Shown in pieces: positions 25,166-33,691 of a stretch of DNA of 64,000 nt; the first letter of the stretch is position 1; the number at the start of each line of letters is the position of its first letter. A program made the position numbers and the translations under genes. The notes beneath the pieces were generated by a model. That model made no database searches, was not told the origin of the DNA, and worked only from the letters and a program-made list of their open reading frames with translations. The DNA lies in contig NZ_BLAF01000026.1 in the NCBI RefSeq assembly GCF_009687885.1, forward strand, positions 69,800 through 133,799, written 5' to 3'. Origin of the DNA: Acrocarpospora pleiomorpha. GTDB taxonomy: Bacteria > Actinomycetota > Actinomycetes > Streptosporangiales > Streptosporangiaceae.

Positions 25166-27142
25166 ATGACAATCCCCAACAACCGCACCCCAAACCCCCT
25201 GACCCACGCCTACCCACCCACCAACTCCTCTCCATCCCCCAGCCACTCTCCAAGTCCCGGCCCAGCCTCCAGCCGCTCTCCGGTTCCCGGCCTAGCCTCC
25301 AGCCGCTCTCTGCCTCCCGGCCCAACTTCCAGTCACTCTCTAGCTTCCGACCAAGCCACCAATCGCCCTTCAGCTCCCGGCCCAGGGCCTAGCCACTCTT
25401 CGGCTCCCCTCCCAGCCACCAACCGATTCCCTTCCCACCACCCAGCGACCAACTGGTCCCCAGCTCTCCGCCCAATCACCTATCCATCCCTCAACACCTA
25501 CACGGAAGGCCTGCCGCATCAGGACGGTGCCGAGCGCCGAGAGCAGGCCGGGGATGGCGAGAGCCGCCCAGGAGGTCTCGGGGGCGGCCATCACGCTCAG
25601 CCTCGGCTCCGGCAAGGCGGCGTCCTGTCGGCAGATCAGGACCTTCGCGCCTTTTCGAAGGGGGAGATTGCGCTATCCCCTGACGCGGACCACGCGCCGG
25701 ACTCAAAGAGCACGGTCGGGGTGGGCTCTGGTTTGGCCAGATCTGGTCTTGGCCCGGCAGCGGTCGATCCGATGGCTCCTGCTCCTGCTCGAGTGAGTGT
25801 GGAACAGATCGATCTGCCTCGGTCTCATGGTGGGGGTGCGGGGCAGGCGGAGGATGGTGGGGGCGCGAGGTGGCCGGGTGTTGGAGAGCTGGGTTCTGGA
25901 TCGGGATCTGGGCGGTCGGGATCCGGGGGGACGGGGGTGATTGATCCGGTGGGGGATGCGGATCGGTTGGCGCGGGCGGAGATTACCCGGATCGCGGAGC
26001 CGGGGGATCCGGTCATGGGGCGGCTGATCGAGGAGTACGGGGCGGTGGGGGCGCTCGCTCAAGTTCGTCGTGGCGTTCTGGAGCCGGAGTTCATTCAGGC
26101 GGAGCTGGAGCTGGCCAATGCGGAGCGGCGGCGGCCCAACTTGGGGCAATTGGTTACGGGATGGGCCGGACGAGCGGTGGGTTGCGCGGGCCGGGCGGCA
26201 GATGATCTCGCTGCGGGGAGGCTGCTGGTGCCGGGCGATCCCGGATGGCCGTCGCAGCTCAATGACCTCGGGCGGTTGCGGCCGTATGGATTGTGGCTGG
26301 ACGGCGAAGAGGATCTGCGTTTCGCATGCCTTCGTTCGGTGTCCATTGTCGGGGCTCGGGCGGCCACCGCCTACGGCACACACGCGGCCGCGGAACTGTC
26401 GGCCGGACTGAGCGACCGCTCCTGGTCGGTGATCAGCGGCGGAGCCTACGGGATCGACGGCGCAGCCCACCGGGGCGCTCTCGCCGGTGTCGCGCCAACA
26501 GTCGTTGTGCTGGCCTGTGGCACCGACGTCTGCTATCCATCCGCCCATGCCGACCTGTTCCGCGCCGTCCGCGAACGAGGCCTGGTGATCAGTGAATCAC
26601 CTCCAGGAGTCCAGCCCACACGGCTGCGTTTCCTGGTCAGAAACCGCGTCATCGCCGCCCTCTCCCGGGGAACCGTGATCGTCCAAGCCGCCCTCCGGAG
26701 CGGCGCGCTCAACACCGCATCCCACGCGACCGCCCTCAACAGGCAGCTGATGGCCGTCCCCGGCCCAATCACCAGCGACGTCTCCGCCGGCTGCCACGCC
26801 CTCATCCGCGAGGCCCGCGCCACCTGCGTCACCTCAGTACCCGAGATCATCGAATTGGTCGGCTCCATAGGCGATGACTTGGCCCCCACCCTGAGAGGCC
26901 CCAGCTACCCCCGCGACTCTCTCAACGAAGAAAGCAAACGAGTCCTCGACGCCGTCCCCGCCCGCACCCCCGCAGGCCCCGCCACCATCGCCAGCGCCGC
27001 CGCCCTCCCCCTGACCACGACGCTGAGCTGCCTCGGCGGCCTCGAATCCGCCGGTTACATCCTCCGAACCCCCGACGGCTGGCGCCTCAAACCTCTTCCA
27101 CCCACTCCTGACATCCACGAGAAGTCAGCTTCTCGGTCCTGA
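25166..27142 (+). CDS. dprA: DNA-processing protein DprA with long low-complexity N-terminus
   Basis: DprA loads RecA on incoming single-stranded DNA. The C-terminal 390 or so residues are ordinary: a SAM-like start (LARAEITRIAEPGDPVMGRLIEEYG), Rossmann core SVSIVGARAATAYGTHAA, SGGAYGIDGAAHRGAL, PPGVQPTRLRFLVRNRVIAALS, and a winged-helix end. The frame is open from an ATG at 25166 with AAGGAG, giving 658 residues; the first 260 or so are Pro/Ser-rich (eight degenerate 10-residue repeats) then Gly-rich. If these are not translated, GTG 25937 is an alternative start. The last 15 residues appear to derive from an adjoining IS200-type remnant, whose hairpin spans the stop codon. Confidence 0.88.
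   Translation: MTIPNNRTPNPLTHAYPPTNSSPSPSHSPSPGPASSRSPVPGLASSRSLPPGPTSSHSLASDQATNRPSAPGPGPSHSSAPLPATNRFPSHHPATNWSPALRPITYPSLNTYTEGLPHQDGAERREQAGDGESRPGGLGGGHHAQPRLRQGGVLSADQDLRAFSKGEIALSPDADHAPDSKSTVGVGSGLARSGLGPAAVDPMAPAPARVSVEQIDLPRSHGGGAGQAEDGGGARWPGVGELGSGSGSGRSGSGGTGVIDPVGDADRLARAEITRIAEPGDPVMGRLIEEYGAVGALAQVRRGVLEPEFIQAELELANAERRRPNLGQLVTGWAGRAVGCAGRAADDLAAGRLLVPGDPGWPSQLNDLGRLRPYGLWLDGEEDLRFACLRSVSIVGARAATAYGTHAAAELSAGLSDRSWSVISGGAYGIDGAAHRGALAGVAPTVVVLACGTDVCYPSAHADLFRAVRERGLVISESPPGVQPTRLRFLVRNRVIAALSRGTVIVQAALRSGALNTASHATALNRQLMAVPGPITSDVSAGCHALIREARATCVTSVPEIIELVGSIGDDLAPTLRGPSYPRDSLNEESKRVLDAVPARTPAGPATIASAAALPLTTTLSCLGGLESAGYILRTPDGWRLKPLPPTPDIHEKSASRS
25257..25500 (+). repeat. 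Degenerate 30-bp tandem repeat in the dprA 5' region
   Basis: About eight units of 30 bp, each beginning near CCCGGCCCAGCCTCCAGCC and decaying to the right. The period keeps the dprA frame and encodes units such as PGPASSRSPV, PGLASSRSLP, PGPTSSHSLA and PLPATNRFPS. Third-position GC is lower than in the flanking genes. Confidence 0.75.
25505..25650 (-). pseudogene. Possible fragment of a carbohydrate ABC permease
   Basis: On the minus strand about 45 codons show strong G/C third-position bias and read SWAALAIPGLLSALGTVLMRQAF. This resembles the MalG-type permease pattern around the IPGLVSAFG-x-FL-RQ-F segment. No start, no rest of the protein. The opposite strand is the low-complexity N-terminus of dprA. 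I read it as a possible gene remnant captured by the dprA frame; chance resemblance is not excluded. Confidence 0.3.
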
Positions 27143-27418
27143 AGGACCGAGCTTGCAGCTCCTCGCCGTACATGGCGTGCACGGGTCAGGCAGGTCATGA
27201 TCGACGTGTGCGACCATCTCGGAGCCCAACCGGCCGAGTTCAACGGCGAACACGACCACGTCGACCCTGCTCGTCCATTACCCACCCAAAGTCGCCCCTG
27301 CCGACTGGTGAACAGCCTCAAAGGCGTCTCGGCCCGGCACCCGCCAAGGTCACCCCGAACCTCGGAAGCGATTCCTCCCGAGCGTGAACGCCCAGGGTTC
27401 CTCGCTAGAGCGTGCTGA
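27134..27418 (+). pseudogene. Decayed IS200/IS605 TnpA transposase remnant
   Basis: From 27197 the frame reads MIDVCDHLGAQPAEFNGEHDHV. A one-base shift then gives LLVHYPPKVA (about 27269-27300), and the first frame resumes with RLVNSLKGVSAR (from 27302). These match the core of Y1 (HUH) transposases, whose HxH motif normally reads H-V-H; here the second His is lost. The 5' part and C-terminus are missing. Upstream, the hairpin CGGTCCT-GA-AGGACCG (27134-27149) and GAGCT-TGC-AGCTC are like the imperfect palindromes at ends of this family. No TnpB was found. Confidence 0.75.
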
Positions 27419-27671
27419 ACGAGCAGCCCACGCCATAGCTGCGGCACATCCCACAGGAGCAGACCACTCTCGGACTCCCGAAGGGTGTCAGAGCGGCCAC
27501 CAGGAGATCCGGGCCTACGGTCATGTCTGTCTCGCTTGGAGGACAGGGGCGGCTTGGTGAGTGGTCGGTTCTCGTGGTCGCCGATCCGGAGTAGGAACTC
27601 CTATTGTCGGTGGTGCGTGGAAGACTCAGCCGTTCCTGATTGTGAGCATGGACAAGAACGGGAGGCGGAGC

Positions 27672-28220
27672 ATGACTGGCACGTCTGTTCCCAAGCACTT
27701 CGCGCCACGGTGGGATGGCGGTACTCGTGACGATCCGCCTGCTGTGGGTGGCGAGCGGGAGATCTTGGGTGCGGTTCTGGACTGGCAGCGGGCGACTTTT
27801 GAGCGCAAGTGTGCGGGCTTGCCGCCGGAGCGGCTGTCTGAGCGTGCGGTGCCTCCGTCCGGGCTTTCGCTACACGGTATGGCGCGGCATTTGGCTGGTG
27901 TGGAGCGGTGGTGGTTCCGGATCCAGTTCGCCGGTGAGGACGTTCCGATGCTCTACTACTCCGACGATGACCCCAACCAGGACTTCGATCGCTTGGACGG
28001 CGACGTCAGCGAAGCCTTCGCTGTGTGGAGGGGAGAATGCGAGCACTCTCGGCAGATCGTGGCGGCTGCGGCGTCATTGGATGAGACGGGGATCCGTAAG
28101 AAGACCGGCGAGCCGATATCGCTGCGAAGGATCATGGTCGACATGATCGCCGAATATGCCCGGCACAACGGCCACGCTGACCTGCTTCGCGAACGCATTG
28201 ATGGGGCAACTGGGATGTGA
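27672..28220 (+). CDS. DUF664 / DinB-like family protein
   Basis: A 182-residue member of DUF664, a DinB/YfiT-like four-helix metal-binding family frequent in actinomycetes. Metal ligands are likely His in GLSLHGMARHLAGVERWWF and in YARHNGHADLLRERIDG. Several relatives are thiol (mycothiol or bacillithiol) transferases, but this one is not assignable. ATG 27672 was chosen because GGAGG lies six bases upstream; an earlier in-frame ATG at 27648 lacks one. It is monocistronic. Confidence 0.85.
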   Translation: MTGTSVPKHFAPRWDGGTRDDPPAVGGEREILGAVLDWQRATFERKCAGLPPERLSERAVPPSGLSLHGMARHLAGVERWWFRIQFAGEDVPMLYYSDDDPNQDFDRLDGDVSEAFAVWRGECEHSRQIVAAAASLDETGIRKKTGEPISLRRIMVDMIAEYARHNGHADLLRERIDGATGM

Positions 28221-28521
28221 CCTTCCCATGCCTTGCCGTCTTCTCGCCGCCACCCGCAGCACGTCAGGGCTCACCGCGGCCAGGGTCTGCCTGGATCGGG
28301 ACGGGAGTGCGGGTATGGACCTTCCAAGTGATCATCGAGCGCCGCGGCATCATGATTAAAGGCGTTGGCGATGAGGGCGGTTGTCGAGGGTCGGCCGCAC
28401 GCTGTTGCGCGATCTCGTAGCTTGACTCCCGAGAGGGCCACCTCGACCCGGTGCGACGCGGAGATGTGCGACTACCGGGCGAGGGGCAAAGCTTCGCTCG
28501 CTGCCCCTCGCCCGGGGGTGA
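28221..28521. other. Gene-free spacer with terminator hairpin
   Basis: About 300 bp between convergent units. No protein family or RNA was recognised apart from the long hairpin at 28475-28515. Confidence 0.5.
28475..28515. terminator. Long hairpin between convergent genes
   Basis: A perfect 14-bp stem, CCGGGCGAGGGGCA (28475-28488) and TGCCCCTCGCCCGG (28502-28515), with a 13-base loop and no T-run. By position it ends leftward transcription from the hydrolase/rhodanese side and may also stop rightward transcripts. Confidence 0.65.
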
Positions 28522-28707
28522 TCAGACTGATTCGGTGGGGAGGCCAGCGCCGGCCAAGGTCTCTAGGCCTTCACGTAGGCCTTCACGGTACTTGCGGACG
28601 TTGGTGTAGCCGGGGGCGGTGAGCCGGTCGGTGACCTGTCCACTGTTGGGGCTCGCCGGGTTGGAGCGGTAGGTGGCGATCGCGGCGATTTCGCTCACTA
28701 GCCGCAC
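28522..28707 (-). pseudogene. Rhodanese-like domain remnant lacking the catalytic Cys
   Basis: A 61-residue frame overlapping the end of the hydrolase gene by 10 bp. It reads ATYRSNPASPNSGQVTDRLTAPGYTNVRKYREG and ends GAGLPTES, matching the C-terminal half of small rhodanese domains. In those proteins the active site is Y-C-x-x-P-x-C-x-N-S; here both cysteine positions are Arg and Ala. A short in-frame duplication (REGLREGLE) disrupts the usual end, and the N-terminal half is missing. Probably non-functional. Confidence 0.5.
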
Positions 28708-30056
28708 TGGACGCCGCGGGGCGGTAGCGCGCGAGTGGTGATGTACTTGCTGACGTGGTCGATGACACAGAGGTTGGCCATGGCCGCGAACAGATTGTGT
28801 CCAGGGCCGTCATAGTTGATGACCCTGCTACCTGGGACCTGCTTGAGAACCCGGGCGGTGGGTTCGAAGTCCGACCAGGTGCCCGCACCCAGCATCGCCG
28901 GCAGCTTGCGCGGCAGCGGCGCGGGCGGGTTGGAGACTGGCGTCGGCCATCCCGCGCAGGTGAGCGGCGCGTGCCAGGCTAACGGGAACGCCGCCCCCGT
29001 GCTGGGGGCGATCTTGCGCAGACGGTTGACCGTGCGGGCGACCTGCTGCTGCGAGGCGGGCCGGGGAAAGTCGAGGCACTCCTTCACGCCACCGCCCTGG
29101 AGGCCGGGGTACGGGTCCTTCCCCCCGGGTACGAAGCCCGAGGCGTCCCCGCCCTCCGCCGCCTGGATGGCCGTCGCAACCTCGTCCCACTGGTCGGGGT
29201 CCCTCCTGACCTTCTGGAGCGTGAGAGACTGCAACTGCGTCCCGTCGTAGCGGGCGTTCACCTTCGAGGCGGGGATCGGTTCTTTGTCGGCCTTGGCGAC
29301 CAGTGCGCGCCAGCGCCGCTCGGTGCCGGGTGCCGCCCAGGCGAAGAAACGATCCATCAGGCGCTCGTTGTCGCGGGCGATGGCGTCGAGTTCGCGCTCC
29401 CAGTTGCGGGCGCTGTGGTTGCCCACGCCGTCGATGTACATGGTCCGCACCCGCTCGGGGAACTGCCTGGCGTACGCCTGCGCGATGTTGCCGCCGTACG
29501 AGGTGCCGATGAAGTTCATCCGGTCCTCGCCGAGGGCCCGGCGGATGGCTTCTGCGTCGCGGGCGTCGCTTGCGGCGTCCATGTGGTCGAAGAGCTCGGG
29601 ATCGGTGCTGCGGCACTTGCCAGCTCTGGCCCGGTTCTCAGTGACGAGCCGGTCGAACCCGGCCCGGTCGTCGGGGAAGGCCGGGGTACGTACGGCGCTC
29701 CAGTCGCACTGCAGCACCGGGCTGCTGAGTCCCGGGTAGCCGCGCGGATCCCAGGTCACGACGTCCATCGACTGCCGGATCTTGGCGAAGATCTGCGGCC
29801 GGGAACGCATGATGGCGATCTGGTCGCCCTGCGGGCCACCGAAGTTGATCAACACCGAGCCCTGCTTCTCACCGGTGGCGGGGAGGCGCGCCACCTTCAG
29901 GATGATCTTCCTGTCGCTGTTCTGGGACAGGGCGACGGGAAGATCCGCGCATTGGAGTTCGGATGTGGTGTCTGCCGGACAGGAGGTCCAGTGGAGATCT
30001 TCCGCAACCGGAGCAGGCGAGGTGAGCACGGAGAGTGCCAGGAGTGTTCTGATCAT
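28698..30056 (-). CDS. Secreted alpha/beta hydrolase with TAP-type C-terminal domain
   Basis: A 452-residue tripeptidyl-aminopeptidase-like hydrolase. The N-terminal signal sequence (MIRTLLALSVLTSPAPVAE) predicts export. The oxyanion region is INFGGPQG, the nucleophile elbow FIGTSYGGNIAQAYA carries Ser, and the C-terminal domain ends with GPGHNLFAAMANLCVIDHV, whose His completes the triad. Relatives (SlpD/SlpE type) remove N-terminal tripeptides from exported proteins. ATG 30056 was chosen for the signal peptide; upstream open frame lies in the divergent kinase gene. No clear ribosome site was seen. Start lies 83 bp from the divergent kinase start. Confidence 0.85.
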   Translation of the reverse strand: MIRTLLALSVLTSPAPVAEDLHWTSCPADTTSELQCADLPVALSQNSDRKIILKVARLPATGEKQGSVLINFGGPQGDQIAIMRSRPQIFAKIRQSMDVVTWDPRGYPGLSSPVLQCDWSAVRTPAFPDDRAGFDRLVTENRARAGKCRSTDPELFDHMDAASDARDAEAIRRALGEDRMNFIGTSYGGNIAQAYARQFPERVRTMYIDGVGNHSARNWERELDAIARDNERLMDRFFAWAAPGTERRWRALVAKADKEPIPASKVNARYDGTQLQSLTLQKVRRDPDQWDEVATAIQAAEGGDASGFVPGGKDPYPGLQGGGVKECLDFPRPASQQQVARTVNRLRKIAPSTGAAFPLAWHAPLTCAGWPTPVSNPPAPLPRKLPAMLGAGTWSDFEPTARVLKQVPGSRVINYDGPGHNLFAAMANLCVIDHVSKYITTRALPPRGVQCG

Positions 30057-30139
30057 GCGGGAAACGCTAGGAGCGGGTGGCCGGAACGGTCTGCCGCCGG
30101 AAGTCGTCGAGGGTGTTTTCGAAAGTTGACTGCCCAGCG

Positions 30140-31183
30140 ATGAGTAGGGTGAGGCGCATGGCCTGGTTTGCTCGGGTTGTGGCGGTGGTGATCGCCGATA
30201 CGACGTTGTTGTGGCTGGACGGGACGGCACGCTGGACCCTTGCCGCATACGCCGTGCTGACGGCGCTCGCCATGGTGATGTCCCGCCGGATGCCATTCGT
30301 GGCCTTCCTGGCGGCGCTGACCCTGGCGGTGCTCACCGGCGGATCGTACGCGCTGCTCGTCTGCACCGGTTACCAGGCGGGGCACCGCGTCTCCGCCCGC
30401 AGGGACGTGGTCGTGACGGTCGGCGCGACCATCGCCTACCTGGTGTTTCTCCTCATGGTCGCGCACAGGTCCCTGATCGCTCCTGAGCCGTTGGTCGTCC
30501 TGGCCCGCGTCGTGGTGCTGACGGCGCTGCCGGTGATGGCAGGGCGTTACCTCGCCCAGCAGAGAGAGCTCAGCGCCGCCAGGGAACGTCTGCGCATCGC
30601 CCGGGATATGCACGATTCCCTCGGCCATCTGCTCAGCCTGGTGTCGGTGCAGGCGGCGACGCTGGAGGTGAGCCCGCTGCCGCCCGACCAGCGGAGCGTC
30701 GTGCGCGGCCTCGCAGGGGCGGCGCGGGCGGCGATGGCCGAGCTGCACGAGGTGGTGGGTACGCTCCGCCGCGCGGACTCGCCGGGGCTGGAGGGCATCG
30801 ACGAGCTCGTCGCATGTTTCCGGGCCGCGGGAGTCGCGGTGACACTCGAACGGTCCGGCCCTGTCGCACCTCTCGCGGAGGCGGGTGCCGGTCATGCCGC
30901 CTACCGGGTCGTACAGGAAGGGCTGACCAACGCGGCCAAGCACGCTGCGGGGTCGGCGATCCGCGTGTCGCTCGACTGGCAGCCCGACGTGCTCCTGGTC
31001 GGCGTGGCCAACCCGGCGGACGGCCGTACGCGATCGGCGAGCACGGGCGGGACCGGGCTGGCCGGGCTAGCGGACCGGGTACGCGCGGCCGGGGGGTTGC
31101 TGCGCGTGCACGACGAACCGCACGAGTTTCAGTTGATCGCGATGTTGCCGGTGGTGCCGGACGTGGTGGGGGCCGCTGCGTGA
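30140..31183 (+). CDS. Sensor histidine kinase, NarL-type two-component system
   Basis: A HisKA_3-type kinase of about 347 residues with four or five membrane helices at the N-terminus and no extracytoplasmic domain. The phosphoacceptor is in RLRIARDMHDSLGHLLSLV. HATPase_c has YRVVQEGLTNAAKHA and a G box GGTGLAGLADRVRAAGG. ATG 30140 or 30158 are possible; the latter is preceded by GTGAGG. The stop overlaps the regulator start by four bases. The divergent secreted peptidase next door is a candidate target. Confidence 0.9.
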   Translation: MSRVRRMAWFARVVAVVIADTTLLWLDGTARWTLAAYAVLTALAMVMSRRMPFVAFLAALTLAVLTGGSYALLVCTGYQAGHRVSARRDVVVTVGATIAYLVFLLMVAHRSLIAPEPLVVLARVVVLTALPVMAGRYLAQQRELSAARERLRIARDMHDSLGHLLSLVSVQAATLEVSPLPPDQRSVVRGLAGAARAAMAELHEVVGTLRRADSPGLEGIDELVACFRAAGVAVTLERSGPVAPLAEAGAGHAAYRVVQEGLTNAAKHAAGSAIRVSLDWQPDVLLVGVANPADGRTRSASTGGTGLAGLADRVRAAGGLLRVHDEPHEFQLIAMLPVVPDVVGAAA

Positions 31184-31818
31184 TCAAGGTGTTGATCGCC
31201 GACGACGAGCCGCTCATCACCGCCGGCATCCGTGCCGTCCTTTCCTCGGCAGGAGACATCGAGGTGGTGGCCAGCGCGGCGAACGGGAGCGAGGCCGTGG
31301 AGGCCGCCCGCCGGCACCACGTCGACGTGGCACTGCTCGACATCGCGATGCCGGTGCTGGATGGCCTGGCCGCGGCGGCGGAGTTGACGGGCACGCCGGT
31401 GGTGATGCTCACCGCGTTCGGCGACGAGGAGAACGTACGGCTGGCACTCCAGCAGGGCGTTTCAGGATTTGTCCTGAAAAGCTGTGCACCGGATGAGCTG
31501 ATTCGTGCCGTTCGGGCGGTGCACGCTGGCGAGGCGTACTTGTCACCGACGGTGACGCGGCACGTGCTCGGGATGATCTCGGCCGGCCCGCGAGAGCGTG
31601 ATCGTGAGGCCGTCCGCAGGCTGGCCTCGCTCACCACACGTGAGCTGGACGTTCTCGGCCAGGTCGCCGAGGGACTGTCCAACGCGCAGGTCGGCCTGCG
31701 GGTGCACATGAGCGAGGCCACCGTCAAGACCTATGTGAGCCGCATCCTAGCCAAGCTCGACTGCACGAACCGGGTGCAGGCGACGCTGCTGCTCCGCGAC
31801 GCCACCTCGCGCGACTGA
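31180..31818 (+). CDS. LuxR/NarL-family response regulator
   Basis: A 212-residue two-domain regulator. The receiver domain has acidic pocket ADDEP, phosphoacceptor Asp in VALLDIAMPVLDG, conserved Thr in VVMLTAF and Lys in GFVLKSCAPDEL. The C-terminal LuxR HTH is LTTRELDVLGQVAEGLSNAQ followed by SEATVKTYVSRILAKL. GTG start overlapping the kinase stop (GTGA). Confidence 0.94.
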   Translation: MIKVLIADDEPLITAGIRAVLSSAGDIEVVASAANGSEAVEAARRHHVDVALLDIAMPVLDGLAAAAELTGTPVVMLTAFGDEENVRLALQQGVSGFVLKSCAPDELIRAVRAVHAGEAYLSPTVTRHVLGMISAGPRERDREAVRRLASLTTRELDVLGQVAEGLSNAQVGLRVHMSEATVKTYVSRILAKLDCTNRVQATLLLRDATSRD

Positions 31819-31997
31819 GCCTGCAGCTCTCATCCGCGAACTTGTACGCCTTGGACACAAGGTGACCGTGGAGCCCAGCTGTGGATTGGGTACCTCCTGG
31901 GTAGCTTGAACGTCGGATGTTGCCATAGATATCGAGTTCGAGCTCGGTGTTCGGCGGTTGGTTTCGGGTGTTGCTGGCCGTTGTTGCGGGGTGAGGG

Positions 31998-32897
31998 ATG
32001 GAGGTTTCGGTGGTTGAGGAGATGGTTGCGGAGTTTGAGCGGTATTTGCGGGTGGAGCGGGATTTGTCGCCTCATACGGTGCGGGCTTATCTGGGGGATG
32101 TTGGTTCGTTGATCGGTCATCTTGAGGGTGCGGGGGTTGAGGGGCTCTCGGGGTTGGATATCGGGGTGCTTCGGGAGTGGCTGGGCGATCAGCATGGGGC
32201 GGGGAAGGCGCGGGCCACGTTGGCCAGGCGGGCGGCTTGTGCGCGGGTGTTTACGGCCTTCTGCCATCGGCGGGGATGGCTGGACGATGATCCTGGCTTG
32301 CTGTTGGGTTCGGCGAAAGCCGGGAGGAGTTTGCCTGCGGTGCTCGATCAGGACGAGGCGAGGGCGGCTCTGGACTCCGCTGGGGCCGATGATCCAAAAG
32401 AGTTGCGGGATCAAGCTGTCCTGGAGTTGCTCTATGCCACCGGCATCCGGGTGAGTGAGTTGTGCGGGCTTGATGTCGACGATGTCGATCGGGAGCGGCG
32501 TACGTTGCGCGTCCTCGGCAAGGGAAGGAAGGAACGGGTGGTTCCTTTCGGGTTGCCCGCACTGCGTGCGTTGGACGCGTGGTGTATCCGCGGACGTCCC
32601 CTCTGGATTCGAGAAGGCACCGGTCCTGCCTTGTTTCTCGGAATCAAAGGCGGCCGGCTCGATCAAGGCACTGTTCGCCGCGTCGTCCATGCCCGCCTGA
32701 CCGACACCGGTGTAACTGACCTAAGCCCGCACGGCCTCCGACATACCGCCGCGACTCACCTTCTAGAAGGCGGAGCCGACCTCCGAAGCGTCCAGGAGAT
32801 TCTCGGTCACGCCTCCCTCGGCACCACCCAGATCTACACCCACGTCTCCATCGAACGTCTCCACACCGCCTACCGCCAAGCCCACCCACGCGCCTAA
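31998..32897 (+). CDS. xerC: Tyrosine recombinase XerC
   Basis: A 299-residue tyrosine recombinase that resolves chromosome dimers (or monomerises circular replicons on transfer). It has an N-terminal SAM-like core-binding domain (YLRVERDLSPHTVRAYLGDV) and a catalytic domain with Arg in YATGIRVSELCGLDVDDVD, Lys in GKGRKERVVP, HGLRHTAATHLLEGGADL, LGHASLGTTQIY and Tyr in the IYTHVS segment. ATG with GTGAGG close upstream. Its place between dprA and rpsB is usual in actinomycetes, supporting XerC rather than an integrase. It uses more A/T-ending codons at its 5' end than its neighbours. Confidence 0.92.
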   Translation: MEVSVVEEMVAEFERYLRVERDLSPHTVRAYLGDVGSLIGHLEGAGVEGLSGLDIGVLREWLGDQHGAGKARATLARRAACARVFTAFCHRRGWLDDDPGLLLGSAKAGRSLPAVLDQDEARAALDSAGADDPKELRDQAVLELLYATGIRVSELCGLDVDDVDRERRTLRVLGKGRKERVVPFGLPALRALDAWCIRGRPLWIREGTGPALFLGIKGGRLDQGTVRRVVHARLTDTGVTDLSPHGLRHTAATHLLEGGADLRSVQEILGHASLGTTQIYTHVSIERLHTAYRQAHPRA

Positions 32898-32914
32898 CCG
32901 CAAGAAATGCCTGT

Positions 32915-33691
32915 TCAGGGCTGGTGGGCTCGATTGACGTACTCGACGAGGGCGATTATGCGGTCGGGGGGCCAGGGGAGGCGGGCGGCGAGTTCGGTGC
33001 TGTTGTCCTGCCACATTTGGCGGGCGGCTGCTGCGGTTTGTTCGCCCTGTTCGGCTGGGGGGTGGAAGCGGGCGCCGAGGGCTTGGTAGCGGGCGATCAG
33101 GTCGGCCACCTGGGGGTTGTCGGTGGGGGTGTTGGCGGCGACGTGTGGGAGGAGCTCTTCGACCAGGGCTGCCCATTCGTGTTTGGCGGCTTCGATGGCT
33201 TCGGGGCCCAGGGCGGTGCGGCGTTGGGCCAGTTGGTCGCGCTGTTCCTGGGTGAAGTAGGTCTCGTACACAGTGATCAACTCCAGTGTTGACATGAATT
33301 GGTCTGGGTTGGGCATCTGGCGGGCGGTGATGCGTTGGAGCAGGCCGTCGATTCGGGTGCGTAGCTCGTTGATTCGAGTGGCTTGGGCGGTCAGGCCGTG
33401 TAGTTGGGCGGTCAGGAGGGCGTGCAGCGCGGTGAGTTCGTCGTCCTGGTCGGCCAGGACGGAGGCGATCTCGTCCAGGGACAGGCCGAGTGCGCTGAGG
33501 GCGCGGATTCGGTAGAGGCGTCGTAGGTCGTGTTCGGTGTAGCGGCGGTGCCCGGATGCTGTTCGTTCATGTGGGGTGAGGAGGCCGATCTGGTCGTAGT
33601 GGTGCAGGGTACGGACGGTCAGTCCGGTCGCTCGTGCCAGTTCGCCTACGCTCCATCGACGTTTGTTGTCGGCCTCGATCACGTCTTTCAC
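32915..33691 (-). CDS. MerR-family regulator with TipAS-like C-terminal domain
   Basis: A 258-residue regulator. The N-terminal MerR winged helix is WSVGELARATGLTVRTLHHYDQIGLLTP with GHRRYTEHDLRRLYRIRALSALG. A long coiled-coil (about 85-135) follows, then an all-helical domain (YETYFTQEQRDQLAQRR; HEWAALVEELLPHVA; ALGARFHPPAEQG) typical of TipA antibiotic-binding domains. Ligand unknown. GTG start overlaps the stop of the upstream M23 peptidase gene by four bases, so the two are coupled. No drug-efflux gene is directly adjacent. Confidence 0.9.
   Translation of the reverse strand: MKDVIEADNKRRWSVGELARATGLTVRTLHHYDQIGLLTPHERTASGHRRYTEHDLRRLYRIRALSALGLSLDEIASVLADQDDELTALHALLTAQLHGLTAQATRINELRTRIDGLLQRITARQMPNPDQFMSTLELITVYETYFTQEQRDQLAQRRTALGPEAIEAAKHEWAALVEELLPHVAANTPTDNPQVADLIARYQALGARFHPPAEQGEQTAAAARQMWQDNSTELAARLPWPPDRIIALVEYVNRAHQP

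Noticed and set aside
25257..25500. CRISPR array
   Set aside because: The 30-bp units are contiguous degenerate tandem repeats without spacers and keep a reading frame; no cas genes are present. The 57-67-bp repeats at 37383 and 38311 also lack unique spacers.
25703..26548. 281-codon minus-strand frame opposite dprA
   Set aside because: Antisense shadow, Arg/Pro/His-rich, without motifs.
31998..32897. Phage or element integrase
   Set aside because: The tyrosine recombinase fits XerC by length, motifs and its place between dprA and rpsB; no tRNA, attachment site or phage genes are adjacent.
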